6,812 nucleotides of DNA from Lachnospiraceae bacterium (GCA_016281675.1 JAEEJD010000189.1:1-6812); one strand, 5' to 3'. Shown: positions 1 to 6,812, numbered from the stretch's first letter. Translations and numbers: made by a program. Notes: generated by a model not told the origin, from the letters alone.

Positions 1-1
1 C

Positions 2-1264
2 ATACTTGTGACATACCTGCCTGAAGGCTCGGTAAACGGAAGTGTAGCCTCCGTTCAGAAGAAAAATATCGATACTCAGCTTGCCCTGCTTCCGTCATGG
101 TTAAAATCCATTCCGAAACTCGATCTGAGATCGGGTCTGGAGCACTGCGGCGATGCCGAGGACTTTCTGCAGTCACTTGAGATCTTTGCCACATCGATCC
201 GTGAAAAGTCGGATGAGATCGATGAGTTCTGTAAATCGGGGAATCGTCCGATGTATTCGCTTCGAACACATTCCCTCAAAAGTATGGCCGGACTTATCGG
301 AGCCAAAGAACTGGCTGATGAGGCGGCTAATCTCGAATACCTTTCCCGTCAGGACGAATCATGTGATCTGACGCAGCCGACAAAGGAGCTTCTCGATCAT
401 TACCGCGCATTCGAACCTCTTCTCGATCACTTCAATAAGGTTGAGGAGACGCCCGTTCGGGAAATCATCATTCCGAGAGAACCTGAAGATTTTAAGACAA
501 TCCTTTTTGTGGAAGGTACTCACGGAATGGTCAACAAAGGGATCATCAACAAACTTGAGGAAGTCGGATTCCGTATCATCTGCGTCGCTGACGACCCCGC
601 GGAGATTCTGGAACACCGCCATGATGCCAACTTCTGGATCTATTATCCCGCAGGTGATCCCGAACATATACATCTTATAAGTTCACATCTTACGGAGCTT
701 TGTGAAGACGATAAACGGACTCTGTTCCTTGTCGGAGATGCACTTGATATAGCCGAGGCCAGACAGATCCATAATCCCGATTGCATCAGAGCCGAATATG
801 CCCGTCCCATCGATATGGACGCTTTCGTTGATGATATGCTCTCATTCTCCGACATGCAGTACGAATCAAGTCGGACAAAAACAGTATTCCTGATCGACGA
901 TGATCCTGATTTTCTCTCGGTCACGGAAAGATGGCTGAAAGAAAAATACCAGGTAAAAACATTTCGCTCCGGAAGCGAAGCCCTGTTCTATCTAAACAGC
1001 ACGGTTCCGGATCTGATATTGCTTGATTACATCATGCCGGGCATGGACGGATTTGAGACAATGCAGAAGATCCGTCAGATCCCGTGTTCACATGATGTTC
1101 CGATAGTCTTTCTGACGGGACAGAGCGACCGCGATAATGTTATGCGTATTCTGGAGAAGAAACCCGACGGTTATCTGCTCAAATCAATGCCAAAAGACGC
1201 TCTCATGGATTCTCTCGATCGTCTGTTCAGGGATCTTTTGATAAAAAACAATACCTTAAGATGA
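2..1264 (+). CDS. C-terminal part of a large multi-receiver signalling protein (REC tail, Hpt, pseudo-REC, REC), 5' end outside window
   Basis: This protein relays phosphoryl groups in the cytoplasm. Residues are numbered from the GTG at 8, which is probably not the true start: the frame is open to the window edge, and the first residues (ILVTYLPEGSV) resemble the last helix and exit linker of a receiver domain. An Hpt domain spans about 35-143, with phospho-accepting H88 in the motif THSLKSMAGLIGA. Residues 164-280 have the length and hydrophobic strand pattern of a receiver but lack the acidic pocket, the phospho-Asp and the Lys. An intact receiver spans 292-410, with D297-D299, phospho-site D340 in LLDYIMPGMDG, T370 and K392. 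No DNA-binding or enzymatic output follows it. A hybrid histidine kinase missing its N-terminal part is the most likely whole protein; a multi-receiver adaptor is the alternative. The stop codon TGA (1262-1264) abuts the stop codon of the convergent Hpt gene. Confidence 0.85.
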   Translation: MLVTYLPEGSVNGSVASVQKKNIDTQLALLPSWLKSIPKLDLRSGLEHCGDAEDFLQSLEIFATSIREKSDEIDEFCKSGNRPMYSLRTHSLKSMAGLIGAKELADEAANLEYLSRQDESCDLTQPTKELLDHYRAFEPLLDHFNKVEETPVREIIIPREPEDFKTILFVEGTHGMVNKGIINKLEEVGFRIICVADDPAEILEHRHDANFWIYYPAGDPEHIHLISSHLTELCEDDKRTLFLVGDALDIAEARQIHNPDCIRAEYARPIDMDAFVDDMLSFSDMQYESSRTKTVFLIDDDPDFLSVTERWLKEKYQVKTFRSGSEALFYLNSTVPDLILLDYIMPGMDGFETMQKIRQIPCSHDVPIVFLTGQSDRDNVMRILEKKPDGYLLKSMPKDALMDSLDRLFRDLLIKNNTLR

Positions 1265-1269
1265 TCATC
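1260..1269. other. Convergent gene junction with abutting stop codons in a 10-bp palindrome
   Basis: The bases GATGATCATC form a perfect palindrome. Its core TGATCA supplies the TGA stop of the + gene (1262-1264) and, on the other strand, the TGA stop of the Hpt gene (1265-1267). There is no intergenic base and no GC-rich hairpin, so any transcription stop for either side must lie inside the opposing coding sequence or depend on a factor. Confidence 0.9.
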
Positions 1270-1606
1270 CGAGCAGATTTTGCAGTTCCTCTCTCTTTAC
1301 ACGGATTCTTTCAAGATACTCGCTGTAATCCGTATCCGTTCTGTTTCTTAACAGTTCGACGATCTCGGATACCGGCTCGCATATCGGAGTAAGTGCAAGA
1401 TTTGCAAGAACCCCCTTAAGTGCATGAGCGATCTCAAATGCTTTTTCCAGATCTTTACTGTTTACGGCACTGTACAGTTCTTCAAAAGAGTTGTCCTCCA
1501 CAGCCTTGTTGATCATTTTCAGATAAAATCCCTCATTATTGACACATCTGTTCAGTCCCTCTTCGACATTGGCACCGTATGATCTGAGATCTTCCAATTT
1601 TGCCAC
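1265..1606 (-). CDS. Stand-alone histidine phosphotransfer (Hpt) protein, 113 aa
   Basis: This is a small all-helical cytoplasmic shuttle protein that would carry a phosphoryl group between receiver aspartates. The Hpt signature is residues 58-70, EIAHALKGVLANL, with H61 as the phospho-accepting histidine and the usual following K64 and G65. At 113 residues it is a single Hpt module with nothing added. The start is GTG at 1604-1606, chosen because a strong AGGAGG lies 8 bases upstream and the preceding gene stops one base before it. It is the last gene of the - strand run, after a hybrid kinase that has receivers but no Hpt of its own and a receiver-containing EAL protein. This makes it the natural missing link between the two (inference). 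The one-base gap and the ribosome site buried in the upstream gene suggest translational coupling. Its stop abuts that of the convergent gene. Confidence 0.93.
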   Translation of the reverse strand: MAKLEDLRSYGANVEEGLNRCVNNEGFYLKMINKAVEDNSFEELYSAVNSKDLEKAFEIAHALKGVLANLALTPICEPVSEIVELLRNRTDTDYSEYLERIRVKREELQNLLG

Positions 1607-1607
1607 T

Positions 1608-3302
1608 TTACCTTCCTCCTGTCTCTTTTTCTATAAATGCCGCAAATTCTTCCGGCGGAACCGGTTTTGAAAAATAGTAACCCTGAATAATATCGCATCC
1701 CATTTTTCTGAGCTGTTCCACCTGCTCTTTGTCCTCAACACCCTCTGCAACTACAGGCACATTCAGGAACTTTGCGATATCTATAACAAGTTCCACAAGC
1801 TTGAGGCTCTTTTCATCCTTATTCATGTTACGTATAAAGATCATATCCATTTTGAGCACATCGATCGGGATCGAAGTGATCATGTTAAGAGACGAATATC
1901 CCGTTCCGAAATCATCCATTTCGATCTTAAAACCCCGCTCGCGAAGCCTGTTTACAACGCTTATCAATCCCTTTGCGTCATCGGCATAGGCCGATTCGGT
2001 TATCTCCAGCATCAGTTCTTCGGGTATCAGACCGTTCTTTTCAAGAAGGCCTTCCAGCCTCTGTTCAAGTTCCGGATCATAGATATCGATCCTTGACATA
2101 TTGACGGATACCGGTATGCTTCGTCCGTATTTGTCTTTCCAACGCTTTATCTGTGAAGCCGCTTCCTCCCAGACATAATGATCGAGTTTTTGAATGAGTC
2201 CGTTACTTTCAAACAGCGGAATAAAATCTCCGGGGCTGATCATTCCGAGTTCGGGATGTTTCCATCTGATAAGTGCCTCGGCACTCCTAAGCTTCGGCTC
2301 TTCCGGACGGATATCATACTTGGGCTGGTAGAATACGATCAGATCTTTATTTGCGATAGCATCGTCAATATCATTTATCAGTCTCTCATGATACAGATCC
2401 GCATCGTTCAGTTCCCGGCTGTAATATGAGACCTGCCTCGTATAGTCACCCCTGATCCTGTCGCATGCAAGTTTGGCATGATCGAAACGATCCTCAACGG
2501 GATGATTTTTCTCGACGTTCTGATATATTCCGGTTCTTACACGTATGCCCGGGATCTTCAGATACTTTGCCAATTCATCCTGCAATCCGCTAAGAACATC
2601 CTCGTAATCGTCCCGATGTGTCACATAAAAATAGAAATAGTCGGCATCAGTCCTGCATCCGATGCAGCGGCCTCCCGCAAACAATTTACGGATCAGCTCG
2701 GCTGTTTTCTCAAGAACCGTGTTTCCGGTCTTTCTTCCGAACATCTCATTGATCATATGAAAATGCTCTATGTTCAGAACGATCGCATCCATGGCATCAT
2801 CGATGGAATAACTGTCGATCCTGCTTACATATTCATGAAAGAACTCCCGGGTATACAGATCCGTCAGGTCATCTTTTTCGGCGCTTCGTATGATGCTCTT
2901 ATCCTCATACAGCTGAATGATCCGCTCACATCTTGCTCGGATAACCTCGGGCATGTCATACGGTTTTGTGATAAAATCATCCGCGCCGAGCTTGATGCTT
3001 TGCACTTCGGCCGGTTTCTCCGATGTCATGACGATCACCGGAATATTCGAAAACGTCTCTTCGGATTTGATCTTCTCGAGAAGCGAAAATCCATCCATGA
3101 CAGGCATCAAAAGATCGAGAAGTATCAGTGAATACCTTCCCTTTTTCTCCTGAAGAGCCGAATATGCCATTTCTCCGTTGTTCGCAAGATCCACTTCATA
3201 TTTCTCTTCGAGAATGTTTCGCAGTATCTCCCGGTTGATCTCCTCATCCTCAACTATGAGAATTCTTCTTTTTATCCCTTCGGTATAACCAAATTCTCCC
3301 AT
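1608..3302 (-). CDS. Response regulator with REC, degenerate GGDEF and EAL domains: predicted cyclic-di-GMP phosphodiesterase
   Basis: A 564-residue cytoplasmic protein predicted to hydrolyse cyclic-di-GMP to pGpG under phosphorylation control. The receiver (about 12-130) is intact: E18/D19/E20, phospho-site D63 in LLDLLMPVMDG, T93 and K113. A GGDEF-family domain (about 143-296) has the signature replaced by D219-A-D-Y-F223 after R217-T218, with no inhibitory RxxD site at the usual spacing, so cyclase activity is unlikely. The EAL domain (about 305-558) keeps the catalytic set: Q326 (YQPK), E342 and R346 (EALIR), N401, E433 (EITE), D463/D464 in DDFGTGYSS, K484, E520 (AEGVE) and Q540 (IIQGYYFSKP). 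ATG at 3300-3302 is preceded by AGAGAGGA at suitable spacing. The gene starts 26 bases after the hybrid kinase and ends one base before the Hpt gene, so the kinase is its likely input. Catalysis is predicted from residues, not shown. Confidence 0.93.
   Translation of the reverse strand: MGEFGYTEGIKRRILIVEDEEINREILRNILEEKYEVDLANNGEMAYSALQEKKGRYSLILLDLLMPVMDGFSLLEKIKSEETFSNIPVIVMTSEKPAEVQSIKLGADDFITKPYDMPEVIRARCERIIQLYEDKSIIRSAEKDDLTDLYTREFFHEYVSRIDSYSIDDAMDAIVLNIEHFHMINEMFGRKTGNTVLEKTAELIRKLFAGGRCIGCRTDADYFYFYVTHRDDYEDVLSGLQDELAKYLKIPGIRVRTGIYQNVEKNHPVEDRFDHAKLACDRIRGDYTRQVSYYSRELNDADLYHERLINDIDDAIANKDLIVFYQPKYDIRPEEPKLRSAEALIRWKHPELGMISPGDFIPLFESNGLIQKLDHYVWEEAASQIKRWKDKYGRSIPVSVNMSRIDIYDPELEQRLEGLLEKNGLIPEELMLEITESAYADDAKGLISVVNRLRERGFKIEMDDFGTGYSSLNMITSIPIDVLKMDMIFIRNMNKDEKSLKLVELVIDIAKFLNVPVVAEGVEDKEQVEQLRKMGCDIIQGYYFSKPVPPEEFAAFIEKETGGR
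1615..1620 (-). promoter_or_regulatory. Ribosome binding site AGGAGG for the Hpt gene
   Basis: A perfect AGGAGG lies 8 bases upstream of the GTG start at 1606. It is inside the last codons (Gly-Gly-Arg) of the REC-GGDEF-EAL gene, so ribosomes finishing that gene uncover or occupy it. It decides the GTG start. Confidence 0.85.
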
Positions 3303-3311
3303 TTTCCTTTA

Positions 3312-3319
3312 TCCTCTCT
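3312..3319 (-). promoter_or_regulatory. Ribosome binding site AGAGAGGA for the REC-GGDEF-EAL gene
   Basis: The 26-base gap between the kinase stop and the ATG at 3302 contains AGAGAGGA ending 9 bases before the start. A second purine run, AAAGGA, sits only 2 bases from the ATG and is too close to be the main site. The gap has no room for a terminator or a full promoter. Confidence 0.7.
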
Positions 3320-3328
3320 GTGATTTTA

Positions 3329-6300
3329 TCAGCGATATCTGTATTCCCAGATCAACTCTTCCATTGTCTGATACAACCGTTCGGGTTCAACGGGTTTGGA
3401 CAGATGGGCATTCATTCCCACCTGAAGCGATCTTTGAACGTCCTCGTCAAACGCGTTTGCGGTCATGGCTATGATCGGTATCTTCTTTGCATCTTCCCTC
3501 TCAAGACGTCTGATATTTGCGGTCGCCTCAAGACCGTCCATTTCAGGCATCCTAACGTCCATAAGAATTGCATCGTAATAACCTTCCGGGCTTGACGCAA
3601 ACATATCGACAACGATCTTTCCGTTTTGTGCATGATCCGCCTCGATATCTTTTATAGAAAGAAGCTCCTTCATTATCTCCGCATTGATCTCCACATCTTC
3701 GGCAAAGAGGATCTTTCTGTCCTTAAGATCAGCCCTCTTCTTTTCTTTGTAAAGAGTCATATTGTTCTTTCTGGCAACCCTGTCAAACTCATCTATCACG
3801 TTGGATGCAAAGAGAGGTTTGGCCAGGAAAGAGTCAACGCCTACATGCAGCGCCTCATCCATGATCTCATCCCAGTTAAACGATGTCAGTATTATGATCG
3901 TCGTCTCATTGTCATACAGCTGTCTGATACGTTTTGCCGTTTCAATGCCGTCCATGTCAGGCATCTTCCAATCCAGCAAAACAAGATTGTACGGATCATG
4001 TTTGGTATGCCTGATCTCGAGCATATCAAGCGCTTCCGTTCCCGAGAAAGCTATATCGGTCCGGATACCGACTTCGTCAAGGACCATTCTTGCATGTTCC
4101 GCGGCAACCTCCTCGTCATCAACGACCAGTACGTACATCTCCGACGGATCTATGTAACTTGTTGCGAGCCTGTGGTGCTCGCAGTCCTTTAATGTAATGT
4201 TGACGACAAATTCCGTTCCCTCTCCCTTTTTTGATGAAACGGAGATCGTGCCGTTCATGATCTCAACTATATTCTTGGTGATCGCCATACCGAGCCCGGT
4301 ACTTCCGTACTTATTGCTCTTCTCATCGTGCTCCTGGGCAAAAGCATCGAATATTTTCGGCAGGAATGATTCGTCCATTCCTATACCTGTATCCTTGATC
4401 ACGAACTTTATCGTGGTCTGATCCTCGAATGATGCCACCTTTTCTATGCCAAACGTAATACTTCCCGGAGGTTCCGTGAACTTGATCGCATTGCTCAGGA
4501 TATTGATGAGCACCTGCTTAAGCTTCATATCATCTCCGATGTAATAATCGCTGACTCCGCCTGTCAAACTGCATTCATATTTCAAACCTTTTTCGGAACA
4601 CTGTGACATGACCATGGTATTGATCTGTTCGATCATCCCGCGGAAGGAGAACTCTTCTCTTCGTATGATGATCCTTCCGGATTCAATTCGGCTCATATCA
4701 AGAATATCATTGATCAGTCCGAGCAGGTGCTTTGCACTCTCTCCGATCCTTTCAAGATATTCCCTTGTTTCCTGAGGTAACGATCCGTTTCTGAGAGCAA
4801 GAGAATCGAGCCCGATGATGGCATTCATCGGGGTACGGATCTCATGGCTCATATTTGACAGAAATGCCGTCTTGGCCCGGTTTGCTTCCTCCGCGGATTC
4901 CAGCGCCTCACTGAGCATCTGATTCTGAGCCATGCTCTCTCTCATTTCCTTATCTATGACTGTAAGTCCCAATCCTACCGCGTGAACAACGTGATCATCT
5001 CTGTCTTCGGGGTGCCTTACCCCCGCAACACGGATCATCTCATAGTACTCGGCCCCGTCACGTCTGACCAGATATCGGTAACTGATTATGGCATTTTCGG
5101 CAAGCGCTGCCCGGATATTATCGGGCTCGATAAAATCAAGAAAATCCTGCCTGTAGTTTTCATCCACATACGTTTCTCCGTACCAGCGAAATCTCTCATG
5201 ATAATTGAAGTGGATTCCCTTTCCGGTCTGCTCTTTATCGTTCGGATCATCCCTGTAACATACGGCATCGTTCTTATCAAGATCCACGTGGTATACGCAT
5301 CTGTAATCCGTCGCCATGGCAGTGATCATTCGATCCTGATCCTCACGATGCTTCTGCTGCTCGATCAGTTTCTCCGAGAGGGCGATTTTCTCTTCCATCT
5401 CTTTCTTCTTCCTGCGGGTTCGCATGATCGCAAAGAACAGAAGGATACCGATGGCAATAAGAAGTATCATGGATATCGGAACGGTATTGTCCCGTAAGAA
5501 ATCCAAAGTAGTGTATGTATACAGACCATCCGTGTATCTGTACGGCAGGTTTTGGAGATAATCTTCTCCGGCCACACTGATTCCGCGGTTTAAAAGCTTC
5601 AGCAATCCTTCGTTTCCGATCTTGATACCGAAGCATCGATCATCCATGTAGTTCAGTTTTCTGGTGGAAAGGTCGTTATATCTTGATCGCTTGATGATAT
5701 CGTTGGCACGTAACCCGTTCAGCGTTGTTGCGGTCGCCTCTCCGTCATCCACAGCCCCGAGACAGTCTTCAATGGAAGGATAGTATATGATCTTTGCGTT
5801 GGGATAATGAGAACTTACATAATAGAACTGCATACGATTGTTCTCATTGATCGCAAAGTTTAACTCCGTATCCTCTTTGTATTCCCCTTTATATACAAGT
5901 TCCGTTGCTGCCGATTCGACAACAGAAGACTGATATATACCGTTTTGTTCCGAATAATACAGTCCGCCTCCAACCGGAAAGGCCGTGTCGATCACACCTT
6001 CTCGCATATCACCGATCATGTCGTCATAACTGTTATAACCAGTATACGATATCTTCAGTCCGCTTATCCCGAGTTCATCGAACATATGCGGCAACAACTC
6101 CACGATCAATCCCGTGGCTTTCCCGGACCCGTCCGTATCGGAATACGGAAGATAATTGTTGAGATACCCGACCTTGAGTTCCTGGTGTGTTTTAAGCCAC
6201 TCTTTTTCGGCATTTGACATGCTCCGGCTTGATAAGCTCGCGGAATAATACTTGATCCTCAGTGAATTGATATAGTTGGGTTCTTCAACGTTCAGCTGTT

Positions 6301-6812
6301 CCTGCGCCGTGTTCAGTTCATCCAGAAGGTCCTTCCTCTCAAATGTCACGCAAAGATAATAATCCGAAGATCCGAACGCATACAGAAGTTCCGCATTGTT
6401 TCTGCCCGAAGCGCCGTCACTTTCGGCAACAAACGCATCTACCGTTCCGTTATCAAAATCATCCAGCATACTCTTATAGTCCGGATATTTATTCACAACC
6501 GCTGTTATGTTGTGTTCTCCGAGGAACCGCTCCAGGACACCGACCATTGCACTGTCCAGCACACCGATCTTCTTCCCGGCAAGAGTGTCGTATGAATACG
6601 TGATGCTGTCATCATCCGCGTGCTTGACCATGTTATAGGTTTCGCTTCCCATGGCACGGTCCGGATAGTTGATTATGGATTCTCTCTCTTGTGTCTTCGC
6701 AAGTCCGGCCAGCATATCGATCCTGCCGTCCAAAAGCATCTTATACAGATCCGCAAAATCACCGTACGTATACGAATACTCCCAGCCCGTATATTCGGAG
6801 AGTTTGCGGTAA
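3329..6812 (-). CDS. Hybrid sensor histidine kinase with tandem SBP_bac_3-like sensors, PAS, HisKA, HATPase and two receivers; 5' end outside window
   Basis: A BvgS/EvgS-like membrane sensor. Residues are numbered from the ATG at 6737-6739; 24 more in-frame codons continue to the window edge and encode recognisable binding-protein sequence (LSEYTGWEYSYTYGDF), so that ATG is internal. The first periplasmic-binding-protein-like domain, missing its N-terminal part, runs to about 140; a second runs about 187-410. One TM helix (about 420-439) ends in the basic stretch RTRRKKK, followed by a charged, probably coiled-coil linker. A PAS-like domain spans about 474-598. HisKA has H632 in SHEIRTPMNAIIG. 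The HATPase shows N746/N750, DTGIGM (783-788) and GSTGLGM (812-818). REC1 (868-990) has D874/D875, D923, T952, K974; REC2 (1008-1130) has E1014/D1015, D1061, T1093, K1115. There is no Hpt in this protein; one is encoded two genes downstream. The gene ends in tandem stops, TGA then TAA. Confidence 0.94.
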   Translation of the reverse strand, partial: YRKLSEYTGWEYSYTYGDFADLYKMLLDGRIDMLAGLAKTQERESIINYPDRAMGSETYNMVKHADDDSITYSYDTLAGKKIGVLDSAMVGVLERFLGEHNITAVVNKYPDYKSMLDDFDNGTVDAFVAESDGASGRNNAELLYAFGSSDYYLCVTFERKDLLDELNTAQEQLNVEEPNYINSLRIKYYSASLSSRSMSNAEKEWLKTHQELKVGYLNNYLPYSDTDGSGKATGLIVELLPHMFDELGISGLKISYTGYNSYDDMIGDMREGVIDTAFPVGGGLYYSEQNGIYQSSVVESAATELVYKGEYKEDTELNFAINENNRMQFYYVSSHYPNAKIIYYPSIEDCLGAVDDGEATATTLNGLRANDIIKRSRYNDLSTRKLNYMDDRCFGIKIGNEGLLKLLNRGISVAGEDYLQNLPYRYTDGLYTYTTLDFLRDNTVPISMILLIAIGILLFFAIMRTRRKKKEMEEKIALSEKLIEQQKHREDQDRMITAMATDYRCVYHVDLDKNDAVCYRDDPNDKEQTGKGIHFNYHERFRWYGETYVDENYRQDFLDFIEPDNIRAALAENAIISYRYLVRRDGAEYYEMIRVAGVRHPEDRDDHVVHAVGLGLTVIDKEMRESMAQNQMLSEALESAEEANRAKTAFLSNMSHEIRTPMNAIIGLDSLALRNGSLPQETREYLERIGESAKHLLGLINDILDMSRIESGRIIIRREEFSFRGMIEQINTMVMSQCSEKGLKYECSLTGGVSDYYIGDDMKLKQVLINILSNAIKFTEPPGSITFGIEKVASFEDQTTIKFVIKDTGIGMDESFLPKIFDAFAQEHDEKSNKYGSTGLGMAITKNIVEIMNGTISVSSKKGEGTEFVVNITLKDCEHHRLATSYIDPSEMYVLVVDDEEVAAEHARMVLDEVGIRTDIAFSGTEALDMLEIRHTKHDPYNLVLLDWKMPDMDGIETAKRIRQLYDNETTIIILTSFNWDEIMDEALHVGVDSFLAKPLFASNVIDEFDRVARKNNMTLYKEKKRADLKDRKILFAEDVEINAEIMKELLSIKDIEADHAQNGKIVVDMFASSPEGYYDAILMDVRMPEMDGLEATANIRRLEREDAKKIPIIAMTANAFDEDVQRSLQVGMNAHLSKPVEPERLYQTMEELIWEYRYR

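Noticed and set aside
8..10. GTG as the true start of the + strand gene
   Set aside because: The frame is open to the window edge, and the flanking residues look like the end of a receiver domain followed by a linker. Only seven bases are visible upstream, so no ribosome site can be judged.
1243..1249. In-frame A-AAA-AAC heptamer near the end of the + gene, a possible -1 frameshift site
   Set aside because: A shift would add about 47 codons antisense to the Hpt gene, ending at 1392, with no recognisable domain. No stimulatory structure is evident, and A-runs are expected by chance in Lys/Asn codons.
1240..1270. Possible intrinsic terminator for the - strand operon (T-run at 1243-1248 read on the - strand)
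   Set aside because: Six T residues follow the Hpt stop codon, but the preceding palindrome is AT-rich and has no room for a loop, so no stable GC-rich stem forms.
2478..3131. 217-codon open frame on the + strand opposite the REC-GGDEF-EAL gene
   Set aside because: It lies wholly antisense to conserved receiver and GGDEF sequence, resembles no known family, and has no supporting gene context.
3626..4192. 188-codon open frame on the + strand opposite the kinase receivers
   Set aside because: It is antisense to two conserved receiver domains; its length reflects the base composition of the opposite strand.
4982..5497. 171-codon open frame on the + strand with hydrophobic stretches
   Set aside because: It is antisense to the PAS domain and TM helix of the kinase; the hydrophobic look comes from reverse reading of that region.
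6737..6739. ATG as the true start of the hybrid kinase
   Set aside because: The 24 codons upstream in frame encode typical binding-protein sequence, and a start here would leave the sensor without a signal peptide or first membrane segment.

Overview
The window is densely packed bacterial signal-transduction DNA from a chromosome-like region. By eye the G+C is in the mid-to-high 40s percent. Shine-Dalgarno sites are purine-rich, and one gene uses a GTG start. The large two-lobe-sensor hybrid kinase, the REC-GGDEF-EAL protein and the lone Hpt protein together resemble the multi-domain signalling sets of anaerobic Clostridia, especially Lachnospiraceae. That placement is an inference from architecture, not from a marker gene.

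Layout: positions 1-1264 (+ strand) hold the 3' end of a large signalling gene whose start lies outside the window. It encodes the tail of a receiver-like domain, an Hpt domain, a degenerate pseudo-receiver and an intact terminal receiver. On the - strand, 6812 down to 1265 reads as one tight gene run. First comes a hybrid histidine kinase cut off at its 5' end by the window edge (3329-6812), with two periplasmic-binding-protein-like sensor domains, a TM helix, PAS, HisKA, HATPase and two receivers. After 26 bases comes a REC-GGDEF-EAL protein (1608-3302) with a degenerate GGDEF motif and a complete EAL active site. After 1 base comes a stand-alone Hpt protein (1265-1606). The two gene sets converge with their stop codons directly abutting at 1262-1267.

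Proposed working: the three - strand genes contain every step of a His-Asp-His-Asp phosphorelay. An extracellular ligand is sensed by the kinase, the phosphoryl group passes from His to a kinase receiver, then to the separate Hpt protein, then to the receiver of the EAL protein, which would adjust cyclic-di-GMP breakdown. This is like a BvgS/EvgS-type sensor with its Hpt module on a separate gene and a second-messenger enzyme as output. The partner assignments are inferred from gene order and intact phospho-sites. The convergent + strand protein has its own Hpt and receiver and could belong to a parallel or cross-talking relay.

I see no RNA gene, mobile element, CRISPR array or convincing intrinsic terminator. 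The only non-coding stretches are 26 and 1 bases long, so the promoter of the - strand run must lie beyond 6812 unless one is inside a gene.
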